Positions 1 to 8,400 of a stretch of 64,000 nucleotides of DNA are shown in pieces. How positions within the stretch are numbered: position 1 is the stretch's first letter; every line of letters begins with the position of its first letter. The notes under the pieces were generated by a model that worked only from the letters and a program-made list of their open reading frames with translations, ran no database searches and had not been told where the DNA came from. Source of the stretch: Fodinibacter sp963811825 (GTDB taxonomy: Bacteria > Actinomycetota > Actinomycetes > Actinomycetales > Dermatophilaceae). The DNA lies in assembly GCA_963811825.1 (NCBI GenBank), contig CAWESS010000018.1, positions 1 to 64,000 of the forward strand, given 5' to 3'. Both the position numbers and the translations under genes were made by a program.

Positions 1-1318
1 CGAGGTGGGGCGCCAGCACGTGGGGGTTGTGGGGGTCGAGGACCGTGGCCTCGACCGGGGCCCCGAACACCGCCTCGGGGTGGCGCACGAGGTTGGTGTC
101 GAGGGGGTCGTCGGCCGCCACGAGCACCGCCAGCGACTCCTCGCCCGAGCGGCCGGCCCGCCCCGCCTGCTGCCACAGGCTGGCCCGCCGGCCGGGCCAG
201 CCGGCCAGCACGACGGCATCCAGCCCGCTGATGTCGATCCCGAGCTCGAGAGCGTTGGTCGCGGCGAGCCCTCGCACCGAGCCGTCGCGCAGCGCCCGTT
301 CGATGGCCCGGCGCTCCACGGGCAGGTAGCCCCCGCGATACGCCGACACCGCGGCGGCCAGCGCGGGGTCCTCCTGCTCGATGCGGCGGCGGGCGCTGCT
401 CGCGAGCGACTCGGCGCCGGCCCGGCTGCGGGCGAAGGCCACCACCTGGACCCCGCGCAGCACGAGCTCGGCCACGATCTGCGCGGCCTCGGTCGTCGCC
501 GACCGACGGTGCTCGTCCTCGGTCGCCGGCTCCCACAGCGCGAACGTCAGCGCACCGCGGGGCGAGCCGTCCTGCGTGACCGCCGTGACCGGCATCCCGA
601 CCAGGCGCGACGCGTGGGTCGCGGGGTCGCTGACGGTCGCAGAGGCGAGCACGAAGGTCGGGAAGGAGCCGTACCGGGCCGCGACCCGGCGCAGGCGACG
701 GATCACCGACGCCACGTGCGAGCCGAACACCCCGCGGTAGACGTGGCACTCGTCGATGACGACGTACTGCAGCGAGCGCAGGAAGCGCGACCACCGCTCG
801 TGGCCCGGCAGCAGCGAGTGGTGCAGCAGGTCGGGGTTGGTGAGCACGACGTTCGCGTGGTCGCGGATCCAGCGCCGCTCGTCGGGCGGGGTGTCCCCGT
901 CGTAGGTCGCCGCCCGCACGCCCGGTACGGCCAGCGCGTCGATGCGGGCGAGCTGGTCCGCAGCGAGCGCCTTGGTCGGCGCGAGGTAGATCGCGGTCGC
1001 GCCGCGGCCCCCCGCGGTGTCGGCCCCCTCGCTCGCGGCCCCCAGCACCGGCACGAGGTAGCCCAGGCTCTTGCCGGATGCCGTGCCCGTCGCGAGGACG
1101 ACGTGCTCACCCGCGCTCGCGAGGTCGATGGCGGCGCGCTGGTGGGTCCACGGCGTCTCGATGCCGGCGCCGAGCAACGCCGACAACACCGCCGGGTTGA
1201 CCGAGGCCGGCCACTCGGCCAGCCGGGCCTCCCGGGCCGGGACCCGCTCGACGTGCAGCAGCCGCTCGCTGCGCGATCCCGCCGCGAGTGAAGCGAGATG
1301 GTGTGCAGCGGCGGACAT
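1..1318 (-). CDS. DEAD/DEAH-box helicase, MrfA/YprA type (3' end outside window)
   Basis: About 439 N-terminal residues are visible; the gene continues past the left edge. Reading the minus strand from ATG 1318 gives a superfamily 2 helicase: Walker A ATGTASGKS at residues 76-84, motif II VIDECH near 187-192, and the motif VI signature QQAGRAGRSGE in the second RecA lobe. The order fits the family that carries a C-terminal DUF1998 zinc domain (Bacillus MrfA, mycobacterial Rv3649), which is thought to act in DNA repair; the C-terminus cannot be checked here. No Shine-Dalgarno is seen. A TACCGT -10 box (1326-1331) ends seven bases before the predicted transcription start, next to the ATG, so the mRNA is probably leaderless. 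Confidence 0.88.
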   Translation of the reverse strand, partial: MSAAAHHLASLAAGSRSERLLHVERVPAREARLAEWPASVNPAVLSALLGAGIETPWTHQRAAIDLASAGEHVVLATGTASGKSLGYLVPVLGAASEGADTAGGRGATAIYLAPTKALAADQLARIDALAVPGVRAATYDGDTPPDERRWIRDHANVVLTNPDLLHHSLLPGHERWSRFLRSLQYVVIDECHVYRGVFGSHVASVIRRLRRVAARYGSFPTFVLASATVSDPATHASRLVGMPVTAVTQDGSPRGALTFALWEPATEDEHRRSATTEAAQIVAELVLRGVQVVAFARSRAGAESLASSARRRIEQEDPALAAAVSAYRGGYLPVERRAIERALRDGSVRGLAATNALELGIDISGLDAVVLAGWPGRRASLWQQAGRAGRSGEESLAVLVAADDPLDTNLVRHPEAVFGAPVEATVLDPHNPHVLAPHL

Positions 1319-1415
1319 GCCCGTTACGGTAGGCGGTGGCTCCGACCCCCATCCTCAGCCCTGCCGCCTGACGAGCCCGTGACCTGCGGCAACGACCGAA
1401 AGTGGTGCTTTTCTC

Positions 1416-1751
1416 GTGGACCTCTCCGTGAGCACCTCCCAGCAGGAGGGCGTCGCCGTCGTCACCGTGAGCGGTGAGGTCGACGTCTACACCGCCGCCA
1501 AGCTGCGCACCGCCCTCGACGAGGAGATCGCCGCCGGCCGCAACCGGCTGGTCGTCGACCTCGATGCAGTGACGTTTCTCGACTCCACCGGCCTCGGCGT
1601 GCTCGTCGGACGGCTGAAGGTCGTCCGCAACCACTCGGGGTGGCTGCGGGTCGTCTGCACCCAGGACCGGGTGCTGCGGGTGTTCCGGATCACCGGTCTG
1701 GACACGGTGATCGGCATCCACGACACGCTCGAGGACGCCCTCGCTTCCTGA
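1416..1751 (+). CDS. STAS-domain anti-sigma factor antagonist
   Basis: A 111-residue single-domain STAS protein. The core FLDSTGLGVLV carries the serine that anti-sigma kinases of the RsbW/SpoIIAB type phosphorylate, so this should be an anti-anti-sigma factor like SpoIIAA, RsbV or Streptomyces BldG. The start is GTG 1416, chosen because it opens the STAS fold directly (DLSVSTSQQEGVAVVTVSGEVD). No kinase or sigma factor gene is adjacent, so its partner is elsewhere in the genome. It stands between the divergent helicase and hppA and ends in a short hairpin, suggesting its own transcription unit. Confidence 0.88.
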   Translation: MDLSVSTSQQEGVAVVTVSGEVDVYTAAKLRTALDEEIAAGRNRLVVDLDAVTFLDSTGLGVLVGRLKVVRNHSGWLRVVCTQDRVLRVFRITGLDTVIGIHDTLEDALAS

Positions 1752-1770
1752 GGGTGACCTGAGTCACCCT
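1751..1770 (+). terminator. short hairpin after the STAS gene
   Basis: AGGGTGA (1751-1757) and TCACCCT (1764-1770) form a perfect 7-bp stem with a 6-nt loop that starts at the stop codon of the STAS gene. There is no T run, so it may be a weak terminator or an mRNA 3' end structure. Confidence 0.45.
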
Positions 1771-1875
1771 GCCGTCTGGGTCTGCCGAAGCCGCGTCGGC
1801 CGGTAAGGTGCGCCCGAGCGTCCTGCCGTCGGCGTTACTCGCCCCGGGACGCAAAACCCTGTCAAGGAGGATGGA

Positions 1876-4242
1876 ATGGCACCGCTTGCGCTCGCTTCGG
1901 CTGAGTCGGGCTCGGCCCTGGAACTCACCGGGACGAACCTCACGCTCGTCGTCACCGTCGCGGCCATCGCGGTCGTGGCGCTCGTCATGGGATTCGTCTT
2001 CAGGAGCCAGGTCCTGAGCGCCGACCCCGGCACCGAGAAGATGCAGGAGATCGGCGCTGCCGTCGAGGAGGGCGCACAGGCCTTCCTCGCGCGCCAGTTC
2101 AAGACGCTCAGCATCTTCGTCGTCCTGGTCTTCGGCCTGCTCCTGCTCCTGCCGGCCGACACCGTCGGCGTGCGGTGGGGCCGTTCCGGCTTCTTCGTGC
2201 TCGGCGCGCTGTTCTCGGCCGCGATCGGCTATCTCGGCATGAGCCTGGCCGTCAAGGCCAACGTGCGCGTCGCCTCGGCCGCGCGGCACGAGAACGGCCG
2301 TGACGTCGGCATGAGGATCGCCTTCCGCACCGGTGGCGTCGTCGGCATGGCGACCGTGGGTCTGGGCCTGCTCGGTGCCGCCATCGTCGTCCTCCTGTAC
2401 GAAGGTGACGCTCCCAAGGTGCTCGAGGGCTTCGGCTTCGGCGCTGCCCTCCTCGCGATGTTCATGCGCGTCGGTGGCGGCATCTTCACGAAGGCCGCCG
2501 ACGTCGGTGCCGACCTCGTCGGCAAGATCGAGGCCGGCATCCCCGAGGACGACCCGCGCAACGCCGCGACCATCGCCGACAACGTCGGTGACAACGTCGG
2601 CGACTGCGCCGGCATGGCAGCCGACCTGTTCGAGTCGTATGCGGTCATGCTCGTCGCCGCGCTCATCCTCGGTTCGGTCGCCTTCGGCGAGTACGGCCTG
2701 GTCTTCCCGCTGCTGGTCCCGGCCATCGGCGCCGTGACCGCCCTCCTCGGTGTCTTCATCACCAAGGCACGTCCGGGTGAGAACGCGCTCAGCGCCATCA
2801 ACCGCGGCTTCTACATCTCCGCCGTCGTCTCGGCCGTGCTGTCCGCCATCGCGGCGTACGCCTACCTGCCCGCCACCTTCGCCGAGCTCGGCTCGTCCAA
2901 CGAGGAGATCGCCGCACTCGAGGGCGACCCGCGCCTGACCGCGATCCTCGCGGTGATCATCGGCATCGTGCTCGCAGCGGTGATCCTGTGGCTCACCGGC
3001 CACTACACCGGCACCGACAAGCGTCCGACGATCGACGTCGCTCGCACGTCGCTGACCGGCCCCGCGACCGTCGTGCTCTCGGGTATCGGTGTCGGCCTGG
3101 AGTCGGCCGTCTTCACCGCCGGCATCATCGCCGGTGCCGTCTACCTCGCGTTCCTGCTGGGCGCCGGCTCGACGTCGCTGGCGCTGTTCCTCATCGCGCT
3201 CGCCGGGTGCGGCCTGCTCACCACGGTCGGCGTCATCGTCGCCATGGACACCTTCGGGCCCGTCTCCGACAACGCCCAGGGCATCGCCGAGATGTCGGGC
3301 GACGTCGACGAGGAGGGCGCGAAGATCCTCACCGAGCTCGACGCCGTCGGCAACACGACCAAGGCCATCACCAAGGGCATCGCGATCGCCACGGCCGTGC
3401 TGGCGGCCACCGCCCTGTTCGGCTCCTACACCGATGCGTGGCAGAGCACCGTGCGTGCGCTCGACGTCTCCGGGGTCTCCGAGCAGGAGGGTTCCGAGTT
3501 CCTCGCCAGCGCCTACGGCCTGGTGACCGACCCGAACACCCTCGTCGGCGTCATCCTCGGCGCGGCGGTGGTCTTCCTCTTCTCCGGCCTGGCCATCAAC
3601 GCGGTCACCCGAGCGGCTGGAGCGATCGTGTTCGAGGTGCGTCGCCAGTTCCGCGAGCACCCCGGCATCATGAACTACACCGAGAAGCCCGAGTACGGCC
3701 GCGTCGTCGACATCTGCACGCGTGACTCGCTGCGCGAGCTGGCAACCCCCGGTCTGCTCGCGGCACTCAGCCCGGTCGCCGTCGGCTTCGGCCTCGGCAT
3801 CGGCGCCCTCGCCGGGTTCCTCGCCGGCGCCATCGGTTCCGGTGCGCTCATGGCCGTCTTCCTGGCCAACTCCGGTGGCTCGTGGGACAACGCGAAGAAG
3901 ATCGTCGAGGACGGTGCCCACGGCGGCAAGGGGTCCGAGGCCCACGCCGCGACCGTCATCGGCGACACCGTCGGCGATCCGTTCAAGGACACCGCCGGCC
4001 CGGCCATCAACCCGCTCCTCAAGGTGATGAACCTCGTCTCGGTGCTCATCGCACCCGCGATCGTCACCCTGTCGATCGGCACCGACGCCTCCGAGCCGAT
4101 CCGCTACGGCATCGCGGGGGTGGCCATGGCCATCATCGTCGGCGCGGTCGCCTACTCCAAGAGCAAGGACCTCGCGATCGGTGGCGACGCCGACCCCGAC
4201 TCCGCGATCAGCATGGCGCACCACCCGGAGCAGATCCACTGA
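1876..4242 (+). CDS. hppA: membrane-bound proton-translocating pyrophosphatase (K+-independent type)
   Basis: A 788-residue polytopic membrane protein with about 16 hydrophobic segments. It couples pyrophosphate hydrolysis to ion pumping across the cell membrane. The catalytic loop has the family signature DVGADLVGKIEAGIPEDDPR followed by NVGDNVGDCAGM. The sequence GNTTKAIT near residues 492-499 has Lys and Thr at the two positions that mark the K+-independent, proton-pumping class (K+-dependent forms have Ala in place of Lys). ATG 1876 has a strong Shine-Dalgarno AAGGAGG at 1864-1870. It is monocistronic and followed by two long inverted repeats. The window also encodes a soluble pyrophosphatase (27688-28320). 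Confidence 0.97.
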   Translation: MAPLALASAESGSALELTGTNLTLVVTVAAIAVVALVMGFVFRSQVLSADPGTEKMQEIGAAVEEGAQAFLARQFKTLSIFVVLVFGLLLLLPADTVGVRWGRSGFFVLGALFSAAIGYLGMSLAVKANVRVASAARHENGRDVGMRIAFRTGGVVGMATVGLGLLGAAIVVLLYEGDAPKVLEGFGFGAALLAMFMRVGGGIFTKAADVGADLVGKIEAGIPEDDPRNAATIADNVGDNVGDCAGMAADLFESYAVMLVAALILGSVAFGEYGLVFPLLVPAIGAVTALLGVFITKARPGENALSAINRGFYISAVVSAVLSAIAAYAYLPATFAELGSSNEEIAALEGDPRLTAILAVIIGIVLAAVILWLTGHYTGTDKRPTIDVARTSLTGPATVVLSGIGVGLESAVFTAGIIAGAVYLAFLLGAGSTSLALFLIALAGCGLLTTVGVIVAMDTFGPVSDNAQGIAEMSGDVDEEGAKILTELDAVGNTTKAITKGIAIATAVLAATALFGSYTDAWQSTVRALDVSGVSEQEGSEFLASAYGLVTDPNTLVGVILGAAVVFLFSGLAINAVTRAAGAIVFEVRRQFREHPGIMNYTEKPEYGRVVDICTRDSLRELATPGLLAALSPVAVGFGLGIGALAGFLAGAIGSGALMAVFLANSGGSWDNAKKIVEDGAHGGKGSEAHAATVIGDTVGDPFKDTAGPAINPLLKVMNLVSVLIAPAIVTLSIGTDASEPIRYGIAGVAMAIIVGAVAYSKSKDLAIGGDADPDSAISMAHHPEQIH

Positions 4243-4254
4243 CAGGTGGGCTGC

Positions 4255-4288
4255 TCACGAAATCGGGGTGATCACCCCGATTTCGTGA
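4255..4288. terminator. 34-bp perfect palindrome downstream of hppA
   Basis: The sequence from TCACGAAATCGGGGTGA (4255-4271) is followed at once by its exact reverse complement, with no loop. It starts 12 bases after the hppA stop codon. As RNA it would make a very stable hairpin, so a terminator is the simplest reading. The zero-base loop is unusual for a terminator and would also suit a protein-binding site. Confidence 0.6.
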
Positions 4289-4339
4289 CCGGATGCCGTG
4301 GGGCCGGGTTCCACTGGAACCCGGCCCCACGGCATCCGG
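4289..4339. terminator. 51-bp near-perfect inverted repeat with 1-nt loop
   Basis: Two 25-base arms (4289-4313 and 4315-4339) are exact reverse complements with a single C between them. It abuts the preceding palindrome without a gap. The outer part of each arm is the octamer CCGGATGC/GCATCCGG that is repeated through the window. It lies just upstream of the -10 box of the next gene, so it may insulate hppA from that gene. Confidence 0.6.
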
Positions 4340-4377
4340 CGTTCGGGTGAGCCGCGCACGGCATACGCTCGTCCTCG

Positions 4378-5877
4378 ATGACCAGCAACCCGCCCCGCGT
4401 CGACCCCGTGCTCGTCGCTGCCCTGCGCGAGGACCTGCGCGCCGCCCGGTTCACCGTGGAGGGCGTGGTCGAGCTGCTCGGCCCGATGGCCGCGGCGGCC
4501 CTCGACCGTGAGCAGGCGCTGCCCGCCCAGCGGGTCACCGCCGGCTCCCCGTCGCCCTGCGCCACCCTCGTCCGACTGTTCACGCTGGGTGACCCGGTCG
4601 ATGCCGCCGAGGCCGCGCGGGCGCTGCCCACCCTCGGCGTCGATGGTGCGGTCGAACTCGGGCTCATCGCGCCGGAGGGCGACGGCGTCGTCGCGCTGTG
4701 CGACCTGCGCCCCTACGCCGGCGACGACCTCGACTGGTGGGTCGCCTCCGACCTCGACGAGCTGGCGACCCGCAGGCCCGTGCGCCAGGACCACGTGCTC
4801 GGCATCGGTGGTGCCTCGACGACCCTGGCCTCGTGGACGCCGCGGCCACAGGTGGCTCGCGCCCTCGATCTCGGCACCGGGTGCGGGGTGCAGGCGCTGC
4901 ACCTCGCACAGCACGCGGACGAGGTCGTCGTCACCGACCTGTCGGAGCGAGCCCTGGCGTTCGCCCGCTTCAACGCCGCCCTCGACGAGGCCGACTGGCA
5001 GGTGCGCTCGGGGTCGATGCTCGGCCCGGTGGCGGGGGAGCGGTTCGGGCTCGTCGTGAGCAACCCCCCGTTCGTCATCACGCCCCGCTCGGGGGAGGTG
5101 CCGCTGTACGAGTACCGCGACGGGGGCGCCGCCGGGGATGCCGTGGTCCGCGACCTCGTGAAGGGGGTCGGCGACCACCTCGAGCCCGGGGGCATCGCCC
5201 ACTTCCTCGGCAACTGGGAGGTCCCGCGCGGCACGACGTGGGTCGACCGCGTCGGCGCCTGGCTCGAGGGCACCGGTCTGGACGCCTGGGTCGTGCAGCG
5301 CGAGGTGCAGGACCCGGCGCTGTACGCCGAGACCTGGGCGCGCGACGGCGGGCACCACTCGGGCACGGCCGACTTCAACACCATGTACGCCGCGTGGCTC
5401 GACGACTTCGACACCCGGGACGTCGAGTCGATCGGCTTCGGGGTGGTGACCCTGCACCGACCCCGCGTCGAGCGTGAGCCGTTCGTCGACCTCATGGACG
5501 TTCCGTGGCCCGTGGAGTCACCGATGGGTCCGGCAGTCCTGCGAGGCCTCGAGTCCCGGTGCTGGCTCGCCGAGCACGACGACGACGCGGTGCTCGACAC
5601 GGCGTGGTCGTGCGCGCCCGACGTCCACGAGGAACGTCACACGATGCCGGGAGCCGAGCACCCGAGCGCCATCGTCCTGCGCCAGGGCGGCGGGCTGCGA
5701 CGGCACCTGACCCTGACGACCGTCACCGCGGCCTACGCCTCGGTGTGCGACGGCGGGCTCACCGCCCGGGCCGCTGCCGCGGCGATCTCCGGGCTGCTCG
5801 ACCTCGACGGGGATGCCGTGCGCGCGGAGGTCGTCGCGTTCACGCGCGATGCCGCCAAGGACGGCCTGCTGCGCTGA
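4378..5877 (+). CDS. class I SAM-dependent methyltransferase, PrmC/HemK-like with extra N- and C-terminal domains
   Basis: A 499-residue protein. The central domain has the SAM-binding motif LDLGTGCGVQALHLA (about residues 162-176) and the NPPF motif (VVSNPPF, about 226-232) of N6-adenine or glutamine-amide methyltransferases. An N-terminal helical domain of about 150 residues and a C-terminal domain of about 150 residues flank it; this layout is typical of a conserved actinobacterial family annotated only as methyltransferase. The substrate is unknown; ribosomal or release-factor glutamine or rRNA adenine are possible. A TACGCT -10 box ends at 4369, so transcription should begin within two bases of ATG 4378. 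Confidence 0.85.
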   Translation: MTSNPPRVDPVLVAALREDLRAARFTVEGVVELLGPMAAAALDREQALPAQRVTAGSPSPCATLVRLFTLGDPVDAAEAARALPTLGVDGAVELGLIAPEGDGVVALCDLRPYAGDDLDWWVASDLDELATRRPVRQDHVLGIGGASTTLASWTPRPQVARALDLGTGCGVQALHLAQHADEVVVTDLSERALAFARFNAALDEADWQVRSGSMLGPVAGERFGLVVSNPPFVITPRSGEVPLYEYRDGGAAGDAVVRDLVKGVGDHLEPGGIAHFLGNWEVPRGTTWVDRVGAWLEGTGLDAWVVQREVQDPALYAETWARDGGHHSGTADFNTMYAAWLDDFDTRDVESIGFGVVTLHRPRVEREPFVDLMDVPWPVESPMGPAVLRGLESRCWLAEHDDDAVLDTAWSCAPDVHEERHTMPGAEHPSAIVLRQGGGLRRHLTLTTVTAAYASVCDGGLTARAAAAAISGLLDLDGDAVRAEVVAFTRDAAKDGLLR

Positions 5878-5955
5878 CCAATCCGATCTGCGGTCGGCGA
5901 CGAACCACCTCAGACGGGTCGGACTGGCCGGCCCGACGGAAGGTGGTGCAGGGAC

Positions 5956-6474
5956 ATGCGCACGTCGATGATCACGGCAATGGCTGGTGCGGCTGGACTC
6001 GGGCTGGTGCTCGCCGCGGCACCCGCGAGTGCGGGACACCTCAACACCCTGCTGGAGGCCGACCTGAACGGCCGCAGCGAGGTCTCGTCCGACGGCGCGC
6101 GCGGCGTGGTCGGCGACAAGAACGGTCGTGGCGAGTTCTACGTCTTCGGCATCGACGGCGACCCGACGACCCTGTGCTACGTGCTCGAGGTCGACAAGAT
6201 CGCCGAGCTCGACCAGGCGCCGGGCAACGGCCGCGCCGCCCACATCCACGCGGGTGCCGAGGGCCAGAACGGGCCGGTCGAGGTCAACCTCGCCTGGCCG
6301 CAGGACGGACAGGCGGCCGACTGCCTGACCGAGGGTGAGGCGGGCAAGGGCCTCGAGGCCGGCGAGGTCGCACGGATCCTGGCCGACCCGCACTCCTACT
6401 ACGTCAACGTGCACAACACCGAGTTCCCCGGTGGTGCCGTGCGTGGTCAGCTGCACGGCGACCACAGCCACTGA
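5956..6474 (+). CDS. secreted CHRD-domain protein
   Basis: 172 residues. An N-terminal signal peptide (MRTSMITAMAGAAGLGLVLA, cleavage probably after APASA near residue 27) is followed by one CHRD domain: ADLNGRSEV at the start, HIHAGAEGQNGPVEVNL in the middle and YYVNVHNTEFPGGAVRGQL at the end. CHRD domains were first described in chordin; in bacteria their role is not known, and they are usually extracellular. A purine-rich GGAAGGTGG precedes ATG 5956. It is followed by a nested inverted repeat and a second secreted-protein gene. Confidence 0.85.
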   Translation: MRTSMITAMAGAAGLGLVLAAAPASAGHLNTLLEADLNGRSEVSSDGARGVVGDKNGRGEFYVFGIDGDPTTLCYVLEVDKIAELDQAPGNGRAAHIHAGAEGQNGPVEVNLAWPQDGQAADCLTEGEAGKGLEAGEVARILADPHSYYVNVHNTEFPGGAVRGQLHGDHSH

Positions 6475-6529
6475 CGTACCCAGATCTCGACGGCCTTGGC
6501 AGGGGGGCCGTCGGGCGGGCGGCGGGGGT

Positions 6530-6576
6530 GGTCGTGAGGTGAAACATGAGGACGCCCTCATGCTCGCCTCACGACC
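6530..6576. repeat. nested inverted repeat between two secreted-protein genes
   Basis: The outer arms GGTCGTGAGG (6530-6539) and CCTCACGACC (6567-6576) enclose an inner 18-bp palindrome with CATGAGG (6545-6551) and CCTCATG (6556-6562). The outer stem could terminate the CHRD gene. The inner element looks like an operator (separate entry). Confidence 0.6.
6545..6562. promoter_or_regulatory. 18-bp CATGA...TCATG palindrome, candidate response-regulator site
   Basis: CATGAGGACGCCCTCATG lies 87 bases upstream of the secreted-protein start at 6650. It has the same length and half-sites as the element at 23948-23965 before the two-component operon (consensus CATGARGAMKCSYTCATG). That the same regulator binds both is inference. 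Confidence 0.45.
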
Positions 6577-6649
6577 CCCTCATCCCCGTCCCTGAGGCTG
6601 GTGGAACAGCAGGCGGCACCCCGCCGCCCCCACCTCAGGAGGAACCCCG

Positions 6650-7089
6650 ATGAAGACCCTGCCCCGCAAGACCTGGATGGTCACCGGTGCACTCGGTGCG
6701 CTCGCCCTCACCGGCGCCGTCGTCGCCGGTGGAGCAGCGGCTGACACGCCGACGCCGTCCCCCACGAGCCTCATCGACACGGTGCCGGTCCCGACCGACA
6801 CGAGCGTGCCGGCCGAGACGACCGCTCCGTCAGCCGTGCCCACCCCGGCCGTCACGACGATCCCGCCCGCTGCCACCCGCGCGACGCGGCCGCCGTCCCG
6901 CCCACCCCGTCGGCCACCACGGCCAACACGGCCAACACGCCCAATACGGCGAACCCGGCCAACCCGGCCAACACGGCGAACACGCCGAACTCCCCGGTGT
7001 CTCCGGTGAGCCCGGCCAGCCCGGTCTCGGCGAACACCCCCAACACGCCGAACAGCCCGGCATCCCCGGTCTCCGCACCGAGCGCGTGA
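6650..7089 (+). pseudogene. secreted Thr/Asn/Pro-rich low-complexity protein, one-base frameshift
   Basis: ATG 6650 follows a good Shine-Dalgarno (CAGGAGGAA) and opens a signal peptide (MKTLPRKTWMVTGALGALAL) with cleavage near GGAAA. The mature part starts as a Thr/Pro/Val stretch. Near 6890-6905 the sensible frame changes: the original frame becomes Arg-rich and stops at 7009, while the frame one base earlier reads as repeats of TANTANTPNTANPANPAN and NSPVSPVSPASPVS up to TGA 7087-7089. One missing base would restore a protein of about 146 residues. Such Asn/Thr/Pro tails are typical extracellular linkers. The function is unknown. The frameshift is probably a sequence error in this repeat-rich, GC-rich stretch. 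Confidence 0.7.
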
Positions 7090-7099
7090 CCCCGCGATC

Positions 7100-8340
7100 A
7101 TGACCAGCCTCACCCGGCCCCACCCGGAGCCCTCGGCGACCACCGGTCCCCGAGGGCCCGGGGAGGCCGAGATGCTCGCCCTGCTGACCGGACCCCGGGC
7201 CGGGGAGCCACTCTCGCTCGCCGTCGCGACCCTGCGGGTCGAGCTGAGGGACCACGAGGTGCACTCGGTCCAGCACCGACCCGGCGACGGGGTCACCGTC
7301 GGCTATCGCGTCTGGCTCCTGCACGACTCGGGCGAGCTCGTCGAGGACTACGTGCTGCTCAGCTCCACCGCCGGGCGCGACGTACCCGACGACGCACCGC
7401 ACGTCGTCAGCATGAACGGGCCGTCCGGTCGGCTGCTCGGCTGGCGCCACCCGCACGACCCGGCGCTGCCCGGCCTGGGCACCGCCTGCGACCCCCTCGC
7501 GCTCGAAGGCGTGCTGCCGGGGACGGGGCCGGTCACCAGCATCGAGCTCGTCGGCTACCGACCCCTGCGCCGGGCCGTCGTGCGCGCGGTCCGCGACGGA
7601 GTCACGTCCTACGTCAAGGTGTTGCGGCCGGCAGCCGGGCGCGGTGGGGCCCCGGACGTCGTCCGCCGACTCTCCCTGCTCGCGGGGGCTGGCCTGCCGG
7701 TCCCGAACCTCCTCGCCGCCCGTGACGACGGGCTCGTGGTGCTCTCGCAGGCTCTCGGGACGCCGCTCGTCGAGGCGATCGGCGCCGACGCGGCGCACGG
7801 TGTCGAGCTCCCCGACCTCGTCGACCTGCTCGACGCCCTGCCCACCGCGGTGCTCGATCTCCCCGACGGCAGGCGTGGTCGGACCGCGCGCTGGACTACG
7901 CGGATGCCGTGGCCGCCTCGGGGCCGGACGGTCACCGGGCGCTCGCCCTGGGTCGGACGGTGCATGAGCGGTCGCGGCTCGTGGACCTCGGACCGGTGGT
8001 CCCGACCCACGGGGACTTCCACGAGGGCCAGCTCACGGTGAGCCGGGTCGGTCGCGGCTGGTGCGTCAGCGGCCTGCTCGACGTCGACACCGTGGGACCG
8101 GGGCACCGGGTCGACGACCTCGCGTGCCTGGTGGCGCACGCGATCGCCCTGGGGCCCGCGGGCCGGGCCGTGGCCGAGCGGTGGGAGCGGCAGGCGCGTG
8201 CCGTCGTCGACCCCGAGGCCCTGGCCGTGCGCACCGCCGGTGTGCTGTTGTCCCTGGCCGCGGGTGCGGTGCACGAGAGCGCGGTGGCGATGCCGACGGC
8301 ATCCCTGCTCGACGCCGCGGAGGAGCGGCTCACCCCCTGA
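7100..8340 (+). pseudogene. aminoglycoside-phosphotransferase-like kinase (APH fold), one-base frameshift
   Basis: Two overlapping reading frames together give one protein of about 413 residues. The first (from ATG 7100) covers the N-lobe, including YRPLRRAVVRAVRDGVTSYVKVLRP with the candidate ATP-binding lysine. The second continues from about 7870 and holds the catalytic loop THGDFHEGQ and the metal-binding LLDVDTVGPGHRVDDLA. The frame change lies near 7863-7875 and needs one added base. The APH family phosphorylates antibiotics, choline, maltose or other small molecules; the substrate here cannot be told. Whether the indel is real or a sequencing error is open; both halves look well conserved, which favours error. 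Confidence 0.75.
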
Positions 8341-8365
8341 CTCTCCTGCTCGACAGAGAAATAAG

Positions 8366-8394
8366 TTGTGAGTGAGTGCTCACTCATCTACAGT
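8366..8394 (+). promoter_or_regulatory. promoter with embedded TetR operator
   Basis: TTGTGA (8366-8371), a 17-bp spacer and TACAGT (8389-8394) form a sigma-70-type promoter whose predicted transcription start is exactly GTG 8401. The palindrome TGAGTGAG-TG-CTCACTCA (8369-8386) fills the space between the two boxes. Its form matches known operators of TetR regulators that control neighbouring ABC exporters, so the TetR gene that follows probably represses itself and the exporter. Confidence 0.75.
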
Positions 8395-8400
8395 GTCCGG

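Noticed and set aside
5..1291. Plus-strand open frame at the left edge
   Set aside because: It is antisense to the helicase, whose Walker A, DECH and QQAGRAGR motifs are unambiguous on the minus strand.
1690..4239. Long minus-strand open frame opposite hppA (about 850 codons)
   Set aside because: It mirrors hppA codon by codon, is rich in Asp/Gly/Arg/His as expected for the reverse of GC-rich code, and shows no domain or start signal.
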